From the NCBI GenBank assembly GCA_958296075.1, contig CATQHW010000002.1, forward strand, positions 372,001 to 436,000: a DNA stretch of 64,000 bases. Direction: 5' to 3'. The notes beneath the pieces are model-generated. The model did no database searches. It had not been told where the DNA came from and worked only from the letters and a program-made list of their open reading frames with translations. Of the stretch, positions 29,539 through 38,422 are shown one piece after another. Source of the stretch: an uncultured Spirochaetia bacterium (GTDB lineage Bacteria; Spirochaetota; Spirochaetia; SZUA-6; Bin103). Position numbers and translations under genes: made by a program. Each line of letters begins with the position of its first letter. Within the stretch, counting starts at the first letter, position 1.

Positions 29539-30639
29539 ATGCCGCGACTGAGGAGCGTCAAGATCAAGGGGTTCCGGTCCATCAAGGAGCTGGACCTGGA
29601 GATACGGCCGATCAACGTCTGCATCGGCGCCAACGGCGCGGGCAAGAGCAACCTCATCGCGTTCTTCAAGCTAATGAACGAAGTGATGGGTGAACGCCTC
29701 CAGCAGTACATCGGGACGACCGGACGAGCTACCGCCAATCTGTACTTCGGACCCAAAGTTACTCCGCAACTCGAAGCCGAGCTCCAGTTCGATGCCGGTC
29801 AAGGAACCAACGCGTATCGTATGAGACTCTTCCATGCTGCCGGTGACTCGCTTATCTTTGCCGAGGAGGTGCTCTCCTTTCACTCGCCGAGCCATGACGA
29901 TCCTCAGCGGATGTCGTTAGGCGCCGGGCACCAGGAGACGCGGGTCAGAGAATTCGCGGAGCACGATCCTCTCCCGAATACGCTGAGGCACTTGCTGAGT
30001 CGATGCCGCGTGTACCATTTCCACGATACCTCGCAGACCGCGCGCGTTCGTCAATACTGTTACGTCGAGGACAGTCGGTGGCTGATGCCCGATGCAGCGA
30101 ATCTCGCTGCGGTTCTCTATCGGCTGAGAACCGAGAACGAGGTGGTTTATCGGCGAATCGTCAGGAACGTGAAACAGGTAGCGCCGTTCTTCATCGACTT
30201 CGATCTCCGGCCTTCCGAGCGCAACAAGGACATCACACTCAACTGGAAGCATCGGGACTCCGATCAGCTATTCGGCCCGCATCAGCTATCGGATGGTACG
30301 CTGCGCGCAATCTGCCTGATCGCTCTGCTGCAGCAGCCGAAGGACGACTTGCCGTACGTGATCGTAGTGGACGAACCGGAACTGGGTTTGCATCCACATG
30401 CCCTCGCCGTGATCGCCTCGCTATTTCAGGCGGCAAGCGAGCATACTCAAGTTCTCATCAGCACGCAGTCCAGCAGGTTCGTCGACGCCTTCGAACCCGA
30501 GGACATCGTGGTGGTCGAACGAGACGGCGAAGCCACGACGCTCAAGCGACCGGACACCGAGACACTCGGCGCGTGGCTGGAAGACTATTCCCTGGGCGAG
30601 GCGTGGGAGAAGAACGTCTTCGGCGGTGGGCCACACTGA
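29539..30639 (+). CDS. AAA ATPase (AAA_21/OLD-like), partner of the following DUF4276 gene
   Basis: INVCIGANGAGKSNLIAFFKLMNEVMGERLQ, QLSDGTLRAICLIALLQ, VIVVDEPELGLHPHAL; GTG at 29533 also possible. Confidence 0.93.
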   Translation: MPRLRSVKIKGFRSIKELDLEIRPINVCIGANGAGKSNLIAFFKLMNEVMGERLQQYIGTTGRATANLYFGPKVTPQLEAELQFDAGQGTNAYRMRLFHAAGDSLIFAEEVLSFHSPSHDDPQRMSLGAGHQETRVREFAEHDPLPNTLRHLLSRCRVYHFHDTSQTARVRQYCYVEDSRWLMPDAANLAAVLYRLRTENEVVYRRIVRNVKQVAPFFIDFDLRPSERNKDITLNWKHRDSDQLFGPHQLSDGTLRAICLIALLQQPKDDLPYVIVVDEPELGLHPHALAVIASLFQAASEHTQVLISTQSSRFVDAFEPEDIVVVERDGEATTLKRPDTETLGAWLEDYSLGEAWEKNVFGGGPH

Positions 30640-31322
30640 TGCCCCGCCTTCACCTGTTCGTCGAAGGCTCCACGGAGCAAGTCTTCGCTTCCACCCTTCT
30701 GGAACCGCACTTGGCCAATTTCGACGTATGGTTGTATAAACCCGTGCTTGTGGCTCACGCGTTTAAGAAGGGCATCTTCCATCGCGGGGGCGGACGGCAT
30801 TTCGCGCCAATGCAGAAAGACATCGTGCGTCGCCTCAAGCAGGACGCCGGGGCCGACGTGTACTTTACGACAATGATCGATCTGTACGCATTGCATAACG
30901 ACTTTCCGGGGCGTTCGGAGGCAGAGCAACTCCGTTTCGATCCCTATGAGCGCGTGGAATCACTCGAAGTAGCATGGCAGAAAAAGACAGCGGACAATCG
31001 TTTCATCCCTTTCATTCAGTTGCATGAGTTCGAAGCATATCTGTTTGCCGACATGTCGAAGCTCGCCGAGTTCAAGTGCCCACCCCGCGCGATCGCAGCG
31101 TTGCAGAAAGTAGCTGACTGCGTGGACTCTCCGGAGCGGATCGACGATGGGCAAGATACGGCGCCGTCCAAAAGGATAATCGCTCACTTCTCTGAGTACA
31201 AGAAATTGAAGACCACCATAGGTCCGCAGATGGCAGAACTCATCGGCTTGCCGGTCATCAGAGGAAGATGCCCTCACTTCGACGCCTGGATCAGCCGATT
31301 GGAGCTGCTCGGCGACGGCTGA
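30639..31322 (+). CDS. DUF4276 family protein, TOPRIM-like
   Basis: LHLFVEGSTEQVFAS, FTTMIDLYALHNDFPG, RFIPFIQLHEFEAYLFAD; start overlaps the ATPase stop (TGATG). Confidence 0.9.
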   Translation: MPRLHLFVEGSTEQVFASTLLEPHLANFDVWLYKPVLVAHAFKKGIFHRGGGRHFAPMQKDIVRRLKQDAGADVYFTTMIDLYALHNDFPGRSEAEQLRFDPYERVESLEVAWQKKTADNRFIPFIQLHEFEAYLFADMSKLAEFKCPPRAIAALQKVADCVDSPERIDDGQDTAPSKRIIAHFSEYKKLKTTIGPQMAELIGLPVIRGRCPHFDAWISRLELLGDG

Positions 31323-31344
31323 ACTTCGCAACGGCTGACGCCGT

Positions 31345-32584
31345 TCAGGTGAGCACTACTTGACGCTGGCCACGCACGGGGCATGTCCCGACTGGCTGCT
31401 GCGCGAACATCCCGACATCCGTCAGGTGCGGCCCGACGGGCGGGCGCTGGTGGAACGAGGAGATCTACGCCGGCATGAGCCCGGCCGGGGTGACCTGGAA
31501 GAAGCAGTCGCACCCCGCCGAGCTGACCGCGCTGCTGTGGATGAGCCTTGCCCACGGCGCCGCCGGGGCCATGTTCTGGCAGTACGCTCCCGAGTACCTG
31601 AGCTTCGAGGCTCCGGGCTACAGCCTGACCGCGCCGGACCGTGCGCCCACGGCGCGCCTGCGCGCGGTGCGCCGGGCGATCGCCGACATCGACCGCATCG
31701 CCGGCCACCTGCCGATCGAAGTGCCGCGCGCCGAAATGGCGATCGTCTACAGCGGCTCGAGCGCGGAGATGTTTCTCTATGGCGGCGAGCACCGGCGCTA
31801 TCTGGACGATCTGCTCGGCATCTACCGCACGCTGTGGACGCACGGCATTCCGGTCGACGTGATCACGCCCGAGCACGACTGGTCGCCGTACCGCGTGATC
31901 TGGCTGCCGAACGCGGCGCTGCTGGAAACGGCCGCGGTCGCCAGGATCGCCGGCGCGGTACAGCGCGCCGGCGGACCGTGCGTGGTGGCGGACGGCAACC
32001 TGGGCTCCTACGCCGGGAACGGGCGGTTCAGCTACGCGCCGTCCGAGGGACTGGCCGAGGTGCTGGGCGTGCGCGTCGCCGATTACGACCGGTTCACGCC
32101 CGCACGCGCCGGCAACGGCGTGCTGTCGAGCCGGTACGGCCACCTGACCGTTCCGGGTCCGGCGGACTACGCCACCCTGAAACCGGCGGGCGGCAGCCGC
32201 GCGTTCGCCACCCTGGACGGCGCTGTGGTGGGGGTGGAGCGCGAGGACCGGCGCCTTGCCTGGATCACCCTGCCGCTGGCCGCGGCGTTCGGCGGGACGG
32301 CGCCGCCGGCGCTGCTGCTGCCGCTGCTCGCCGGCCATGGGGTGCGGTCGCCCGTCGCGATCACCGGCGACCGCATCGTCGCGCTTCCCCGGCGTTCCCG
32401 CGACGGGCGCTCGCTGCTCCTTGTCTTCAACCCGTCCCTGCGGCACGCCGCCGCGGGTGTGCGGCCGGCCGGGCCGATCGCCCGCGCCGCCGACCTGCTG
32501 AACGGCGCCGAGTTGAACGTCGGCGCCGGCGGCGTGGACGTGAGCCTCGCGCCCGGCGCGGTGCGGGTGATCGCGGTGGACTGA
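31345..32584 (+). pseudogene. GH42 beta-galactosidase remnant: short N-terminal piece fused out of frame to the C-terminal region
   Basis: Frame 1: GEHYLTLATHGACPDWLLREHPDIRQVRPDGR; from about 31440 in another frame: RWWNEEIYAGMSPAGVTWKKQSHPAELTALLWMSLAHGAAGAMFWQYAPEY.. Confidence 0.72.
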
Positions 32585-32646
32585 GCGCCGGCGAGCCGTC
32601 GTCGGTTCGTTTGTTTCCCCGCAGAAATGTTCTTAGATTCGGACGC

Positions 32647-33354
32647 ATGGCAGCCGTGACGCTCGACGACGTACGGAAGGTATACCCACTCGGAAAGACG
32701 AAGGTGCACGCCGTCAAGGGGGTCGGCTTCCGTATCGAAGAGGGCGAGTTCGTCTCCATCGCCGGCCCGTCCGGATCGGGCAAGACCACGATCCTCAACC
32801 TGATCGGCTGCATCGACACCCCCACGTCGGGCACGGTGCAGGTGATGGGCACCGACACCGCCGGCATGGCGGACCGCGCCGTCACGGACCTGCGCCACCA
32901 GGTGTTGGGGTTCATCTTCCAGTCCTTCAACCTGGTGCCGGTGCTGAACGTGGTGGAGAACGTGGAGTTCCCCTTGCTGATCGGCAAGGCGAGCGTCCCC
33001 AAGGAGGAGCGGGCCGACTGGGTCGGCCATCTGGTCCACGCCGTGGGGCTCGACCGGCAGCGTGACCATCGGCCGGCCGAGCTGTCCGGCGGCCAGCGCC
33101 AGCGGGTGGCGATCGCCCGCGCCCTGGCCAACAAGCCGCGCATCGTGCTGGCCGACGAACCCACCGCCAATCTCGACTCGGCGACCAGCAAGCAGATCAT
33201 CGAACTGATGAAGCGCATGAACGTCGAGTTGGGTACTACCTTCATCTTCTCCACGCACGACCCGGCGATCGTCGATATCGCCGACCACATCATCCGCCTC
33301 CACGACGGCTTGGTGACTGAGGATCGGAGGACGGCGGTGGAGAGGATCGCATGA
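32647..33354 (+). CDS. ABC transporter ATP-binding protein, LolD/MacB type
   Basis: GPSGSGKTTILNLIGCIDTPTSGTV, LSGGQRQRVAIARALANKPRIVLADEPTANLDS. Confidence 0.95.
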   Translation: MAAVTLDDVRKVYPLGKTKVHAVKGVGFRIEEGEFVSIAGPSGSGKTTILNLIGCIDTPTSGTVQVMGTDTAGMADRAVTDLRHQVLGFIFQSFNLVPVLNVVENVEFPLLIGKASVPKEERADWVGHLVHAVGLDRQRDHRPAELSGGQRQRVAIARALANKPRIVLADEPTANLDSATSKQIIELMKRMNVELGTTFIFSTHDPAIVDIADHIIRLHDGLVTEDRRTAVERIA

Positions 33355-34868
33355 GCGTCGTCTGGCGCATCGCCATCCGCAACGTGCAGGAGCATCGCGC
33401 CAAGAGCCTGATCGTCGGCACGATCATCCTGGTCGGAACCTTCGTGCTGGTCGTGGGCAACTCGCTGATGGATTCGGCGGCGGCCGGCATCCGCCGCACG
33501 TTCATCGACAACTTCACCGGCCACCTGATACTCGCCGGCGTCACCGACGCGCAGGTAAGCCTGTTCGGCGTGCGGAGCACCGACTTCCTGAACGTGCGCA
33601 CGCCGCGGTTGGACGGCTTCGAAGCGCTCCGGGCCGCGGTAGCCGACCATCCGCAGGTCGCGGCATGGAGCCCCCAGGCCGAAAGCACCGTTTCGGTCAG
33701 CCTGCCGGGCCCTGACGGTACGTCGTTGGGGGAGACGTTCGCGCAGGTCTGGGGCGTCGAACCGGCTCGTTACCGCGCGATGTTTCCGGATGCCGCCGAA
33801 CTGGTCGCAGGCTCTTTCGTCGATCCTGACCAAGCGGGGCTGGTGCTGTCGGAGGCGTCCGCCAAGGAGCTGGCCGAATCGGCCGATCGCGACGTGGCGC
33901 CCGGTGACCGGCTCCTGCTGACCGCCACCACGGAGGCCGGCATCAAGGTGCGGGAGGTGCCGGTCACCGGCATCTTCCGGTTTCGCAACGCCCTGCCGCA
34001 GCTCGATACCATGTCGTTCGTCGACATCACGACCCTGCGCACGCTGCAAGGTATGACCGTTTCGGCGCCTGCGGAGGTGATCCTGACCGACGAACAGATG
34101 GCGGGGCTCGGGTCGGTCGACGAGTCGGACCTGTTTGGCGGCGCCTTCGCCGAAGGCGCCGGCGGCGAGAGTCCGTTTCCGGAAGGCTCGGTGCAGGACG
34201 GCCTGGTTCAGGAAATCGGATCCGATTCCGCCACCCCGGCCCTGCTCGATTTCGGCGATCGCCAGGAGACCGTGATCGATTCCGGCGCTTGGCACTTTCT
34301 GGTGATCAAGCTGCATCGCGCCGGCGCCGCCGCCCGCGTGATCGCAGATCTTCAACAGGTCATCGACGAAGGCGACCTCAACGCCCAGGTGATGGGCTGG
34401 ATGCCGGCCGCCGCGCCGTTTTCTCAACTCTCCAATGGATTCAGGATCGTCTTCAACGTGGTGGTCATCGTCATCGCGGTGGTCGCCGTGATCATCATCA
34501 TGAACACGCTGGTGCTGTCGGTAACGGAGCGCATCAGCGAGATCGGCACCATGCGCGCGATCGGTGCGCGCAAGGGCTTCGTGCGGCGCATGATCGGCGC
34601 CGAGACGGTGTCGCTGGCCTTCGTGTTCGGCGGCATGGGCGTCTTGCTCGGCGTGGTGGCGCTGGTCGTCCTGGGCGCCACCGGCATCCGCGCATCCAAC
34701 CTGTTCCTGCAAATCCTGTTCGGGGGCGAGGTGCTGCGGCCCACGATCTCGGCCGGTTCGGTGGCGTTCGCCCTGGCCATGGTGACGGCTATCGCGGTGG
34801 TTTCCGGCCTGTATCCGCTGGCGGTCGCGCTGCGCATCTCGCCCCGGCAGGCGATGGGGTCGAGCTGA
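33351..34868 (+). CDS. ABC transporter permease, FtsX/MacB family
   Basis: N-terminal TM, MacB-like periplasmic region, IIIMNTLVLSVTERISEIGTMRAIGARKGFVRRMI; overlaps the ATPase stop. Confidence 0.9.
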   Translation: MSVVWRIAIRNVQEHRAKSLIVGTIILVGTFVLVVGNSLMDSAAAGIRRTFIDNFTGHLILAGVTDAQVSLFGVRSTDFLNVRTPRLDGFEALRAAVADHPQVAAWSPQAESTVSVSLPGPDGTSLGETFAQVWGVEPARYRAMFPDAAELVAGSFVDPDQAGLVLSEASAKELAESADRDVAPGDRLLLTATTEAGIKVREVPVTGIFRFRNALPQLDTMSFVDITTLRTLQGMTVSAPAEVILTDEQMAGLGSVDESDLFGGAFAEGAGGESPFPEGSVQDGLVQEIGSDSATPALLDFGDRQETVIDSGAWHFLVIKLHRAGAAARVIADLQQVIDEGDLNAQVMGWMPAAAPFSQLSNGFRIVFNVVVIVIAVVAVIIIMNTLVLSVTERISEIGTMRAIGARKGFVRRMIGAETVSLAFVFGGMGVLLGVVALVVLGATGIRASNLFLQILFGGEVLRPTISAGSVAFALAMVTAIAVVSGLYPLAVALRISPRQAMGSS

Positions 34869-36202
34869 TGCCGAGCTGGATCCGCATCGCCTTTCGCAAC
34901 ACCGGCAGGCAGAAGAAGCGCACCGTGCTGCTGGCCGGCGCGATCGCGTTCGGCGTCCTGGTGGTAACGCTGCTCAACGGGTTCACCGGCGGCGTGTCGC
35001 GCAACATCAGGCGGTCGGTGACCGACCTGATCGGCGGCCACGTGTACGTGCGCGGCACGGAGCTCACCGATTCCCGGCTGATCATCAACGTCATCCGCGA
35101 CACGGGCGACAGCGGCTCCCCGCTGCCGGGGGCCGTCGATCGGGTGTCGGCGCAGATCGACAGGCTGAACCGTCGCAGTCGGACCCTGGCGACCCTGATC
35201 TTCGGCTCCAAGCAGACGAACCAGCTCCTGGACGGCGTCGACTGGGAGGGGGAGCCGAGCTTCTTTCCCAGCCTGTCGGTGGTCGACGGCGAACTGCCGG
35301 GACCGGACGAACGCAACGCCTTGATCCTCCCCGTATCGGCGGCCAAGCGGCTGCGGGCGGGCGTGGGCGACCAGGTGTTGGCGCGCCTGGGCACGGTCAC
35401 GGGCCAGCAGAACGTCGGCGAGTTCGTGCTGGCCGCCACCGTCGAGGATTCAGGGATCGCCGGATTTTCCTCCGGCTTCGTCCGTCTGGACCATTTGGGA
35501 GAGCTGATCGGTGCGGCTGCCGGAGAATATCAAATGCTGCACCTCTACCTGCGCGATCCGCGACGGTCCGATCAGGTGGCCGAGGTGCTGCGCGCCCGGC
35601 TGCCGACGGCGCCGGAGACGGATGCGGAGCAAGGCGGCGGCGGCGGCGGCGGTTTCTTTGGCTTTGGCGGTGTCAGCCGGTTGCCCGACGACCAGGAGCC
35701 GTGGGAGGGCACGCGTTACGACGTCACTACCATCGACGACATCTTGGCGGAAACTTCGACGCTGTTTCGCGTGCTCAACACGGTCAGCCTGTCGGTCTTC
35801 CTGGTTCTGCTGACGATCACCATGGTCGGGGTGGTCAACACCTTCCGCATGGTGCTCCTGGAACGAATTCAGGAAATCGGCACCATGCGGGCCGTGGGCA
35901 TGCAGCGCGGCGCAGTACGGAGCATCTTCCTGATGGAGGCCACCTTCATCGGCTTGATCGGTGCGGTGGGGGGGCTGGTGCTGGCCGCTATCGCAATGCT
36001 GATCCTGGGGCAGGTCGACCTGCAAACCGACAGCCCGCTGCAGTTCTTTCTCGACGACGGCAGGCTGACCTTTGCCGTACCGCCACTGACGATGGTCGCC
36101 AACGTGGCGATTCTGATCGTCTTGAGCCTGGGCGCGGCCGCCATCCCCGCGCGCCGGGCGGCGCGGCTCGACCCGGCCGTGGCGCTGCGCAGCTCCGCAT
36201 GA
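34868..36202 (+). CDS. ABC transporter permease, FtsX/MacB family
   Basis: VGVVNTFRMVLLERIQEIGTMRAVGMQRGAVRSIFLMEATFIGLIGAVGG, C-terminal PARRAARLDPAVALRS. Confidence 0.9.
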   Translation: MPSWIRIAFRNTGRQKKRTVLLAGAIAFGVLVVTLLNGFTGGVSRNIRRSVTDLIGGHVYVRGTELTDSRLIINVIRDTGDSGSPLPGAVDRVSAQIDRLNRRSRTLATLIFGSKQTNQLLDGVDWEGEPSFFPSLSVVDGELPGPDERNALILPVSAAKRLRAGVGDQVLARLGTVTGQQNVGEFVLAATVEDSGIAGFSSGFVRLDHLGELIGAAAGEYQMLHLYLRDPRRSDQVAEVLRARLPTAPETDAEQGGGGGGGFFGFGGVSRLPDDQEPWEGTRYDVTTIDDILAETSTLFRVLNTVSLSVFLVLLTITMVGVVNTFRMVLLERIQEIGTMRAVGMQRGAVRSIFLMEATFIGLIGAVGGLVLAAIAMLILGQVDLQTDSPLQFFLDDGRLTFAVPPLTMVANVAILIVLSLGAAAIPARRAARLDPAVALRSSA

Positions 36203-36242
36203 CGGCCGAATCGCGCCGGACACCACCGGGAGGAGGAAACCC

Positions 36243-37004
36243 GTGATTGACCGAATTCAGAAGATCGCGTTCCCGCTCGTCGCCGGCCTGCTCGCCGGGG
36301 CCGCGCTCTGGGCCGCCGACGTCGATTCGCAGGCGCTGCTGGAGGACATCGATCGGCAGCGCGCCTTCGCCGGACAGGACTTCACGGCGGTCATGACGAT
36401 GGTCTCCGAAGACCCCGAGGACGGCGTCGAGCGGACCGTCGTGCAGCAGTTCCGTCGTGACGCGGACGACGCATTCCTGATCCTGATCAGCGATCCGGCC
36501 GTGCAGCGCGGGCAGGGCTATCTCCGGCAGGGCGATAACCTGTGGTTCTACGATCCGGAGAGCCGCAAGTTCTCCCACACGTCGCTGAAGGAGACCTTTC
36601 AGGGTACCGATGCCCGCAACTCCGACTTCGGCGATATCAGCTATGCCCAGGATTACGAAGTCCGGTCGATCGAGGACGGGCAGCTCGGGCGCTATGAGGT
36701 ATACGTCCTGGACCTGGAGGCGAGCACCGACGAAGTTACCTATCCGTTCCTGAAGATGTGGGTCACGCGCGAGGGGAGTCTGATCCTGAAGACCGAGGAC
36801 TACAGCCTGACGAAGCGGCTGATGCGCACGTCCTACTACCCGCGCTACGCCCGCGTCGGCGGCTCCGTGGTGCCGACCGAGATGATCTTCGTCGACGAGC
36901 TGGTGGAAGGACGAAAGACCCGGATCAGCCTCAGCGATCTCTCTGCCGCGCAGATAGCGGATTCGGTGTTCACCAAGGCGTACGTAGAGCGAGCCAACCG
37001 ATGA
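36243..37004 (+). CDS. LolA-like outer-membrane lipoprotein-sorting protein
   Basis: Signal peptide; RRDADDAFLILISDPAVQRGQGYLRQGDNLWFYDPESRKFSHTSLKETFQGTDARNSDF. Confidence 0.83.
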   Translation: MIDRIQKIAFPLVAGLLAGAALWAADVDSQALLEDIDRQRAFAGQDFTAVMTMVSEDPEDGVERTVVQQFRRDADDAFLILISDPAVQRGQGYLRQGDNLWFYDPESRKFSHTSLKETFQGTDARNSDFGDISYAQDYEVRSIEDGQLGRYEVYVLDLEASTDEVTYPFLKMWVTREGSLILKTEDYSLTKRLMRTSYYPRYARVGGSVVPTEMIFVDELVEGRKTRISLSDLSAAQIADSVFTKAYVERANR

Positions 37005-38410
37005 CCGCGCGGGTACGAGCGCTGCCGCTCGGGATTCTGATTGCGTTGCTGTTCGGGGCCGGCGCCGCGGGCGCTCAGACGATCGACAGTGACGAGGGGT
37101 CGCTGTTCGGCTCTGCCGATGAACAGGCGGAGGGAGCGGGCGAGGCTGAGCCGCTCGATACTGCCAACCTGTTCGGCGGCGAGGTGATGAGCGTGGAGGA
37201 ACCGGCGGACGCGCCGGTCGCGGCGCCGGATCGCCCCGCGGTGGAGGTCGGCGGTTCGTACCGATTCTCGCTGACGGGGCAGGCGGGGTGGCCGTCGCCG
37301 GCCGACCTGTGGGCCGCACCGCTTGAGCCCGACCGGCGGAGCGTCGTGGTCGATCTGGGCGCGACCCTGTTCCTGGATGCGCGGCCGGCCGACGACTTCC
37401 GCGTGTTCGGCAAGGCGGTCGTCAGCTATCCGTTCACCACCGGCGGCGGCGCGGCGGCGCCCCGCACGTTTTCCGACATCGTCCGGGTGACCGAGCTGTT
37501 CTCCGATTTCCAGGTCGGCGACAGTCTGTTCCTGCGCGGCGGCAAGCACACCATCGCCTGGGGAGTGGGGTATTTCTTCAGCCCGGCCGACGTCCTCAAC
37601 CTCACGGCGATCGACCCGGAAGACCCGGCGGCCGATCGGGAGGGGCCGGTGTCGCTGCGCGCCAACCTGCCGATCGACTTCAACAATCTCTATCTCTACG
37701 TGATCGCCGACCCCACCGCCGGTGGCGTGCAGCTCGCGGTGGCGCCCAAGGCGGAGGTGGTGCTGGGGGGCGCCGAAATCGGCATCGGCGCCTACTACCA
37801 TCCCAACCGGGTGCCGCGCGCCATGCTGACGCTGAGCACCGGCTTGGCGGACGCGGAGGTGTTCGGCGAGCTGGAGGCGAGCCTGGGATCGGAACGGACC
37901 TTCGTGGAGCGGGAGCCCGGCAGTCCGCTCGGGCTGCGGGCGGTGCGCCACACCAACAGGGTGTACGGCGCGGCGACCGGCGGGCTGCGCTACACGTACC
38001 GCCCCGAATCGAACGACTGGTCGGCGACCTTCGCCGGGCAATACCTGTGGAACGGCGAAGGCTACGCGGATCCGAACATCCTGCGCGAGCCCGGCGTCGA
38101 GACGCTGCTCCGGGACCGGAAGCTGAGCCGCGCCGACCTTACCACCCTGCCCGGCCAGCACTACGCGGCGGCGTCGCTCAACCTGTCGCTGGGCACCGGG
38201 TCCGACTGGTCGACCGGGGCGCTGTGGATCGCCAACCTGAGCGACGGCTCGGGCCGGATAGCGCCGTCGGTCACCTTTCGGCCGGCCGATCGGTTCAGCC
38301 TGCGCGCCGCCGCCACCGTGACCTACGGTGATGACGGGGCGGAGATGACGCCGTTTGGCAACCGCGTCGGCGCTTCCATCACCGCCACCCTGGGCTCAGG
38401 CAGCTTCTGA
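37001..38410 (+). CDS. Putative outer-membrane beta-barrel protein
   Basis: Signal peptide ILIALLFGAGAAGAQ; alternating aromatic/polar strands; terminal GNRVGASITATLGSGSF ends in Phe; ATG overlaps the LolA-like stop. Confidence 0.7.
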   Translation: MTARVRALPLGILIALLFGAGAAGAQTIDSDEGSLFGSADEQAEGAGEAEPLDTANLFGGEVMSVEEPADAPVAAPDRPAVEVGGSYRFSLTGQAGWPSPADLWAAPLEPDRRSVVVDLGATLFLDARPADDFRVFGKAVVSYPFTTGGGAAAPRTFSDIVRVTELFSDFQVGDSLFLRGGKHTIAWGVGYFFSPADVLNLTAIDPEDPAADREGPVSLRANLPIDFNNLYLYVIADPTAGGVQLAVAPKAEVVLGGAEIGIGAYYHPNRVPRAMLTLSTGLADAEVFGELEASLGSERTFVEREPGSPLGLRAVRHTNRVYGAATGGLRYTYRPESNDWSATFAGQYLWNGEGYADPNILREPGVETLLRDRKLSRADLTTLPGQHYAAASLNLSLGTGSDWSTGALWIANLSDGSGRIAPSVTFRPADRFSLRAAATVTYGDDGAEMTPFGNRVGASITATLGSGSF

Positions 38411-38422
38411 CCCGCGCGGGAT

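Noticed and set aside
31360-33354. 664-aa ORF joining the GH42 region to the ABC ATPase
   Set aside because: Chance read-through frame; the ATPase starts at ATG 32647 and the middle is off-frame GH42 sequence.
35632-35652. GGC trinucleotide run in the second FtsX permease
   Set aside because: Encodes a Gly linker; changes in unit number stay in frame, so weak case for a switch.
38411-38420. CCCGCGCGGG palindrome between convergent barrel and addA genes
   Set aside because: Short GC palindrome with no T-tract; could be chance at this base composition.
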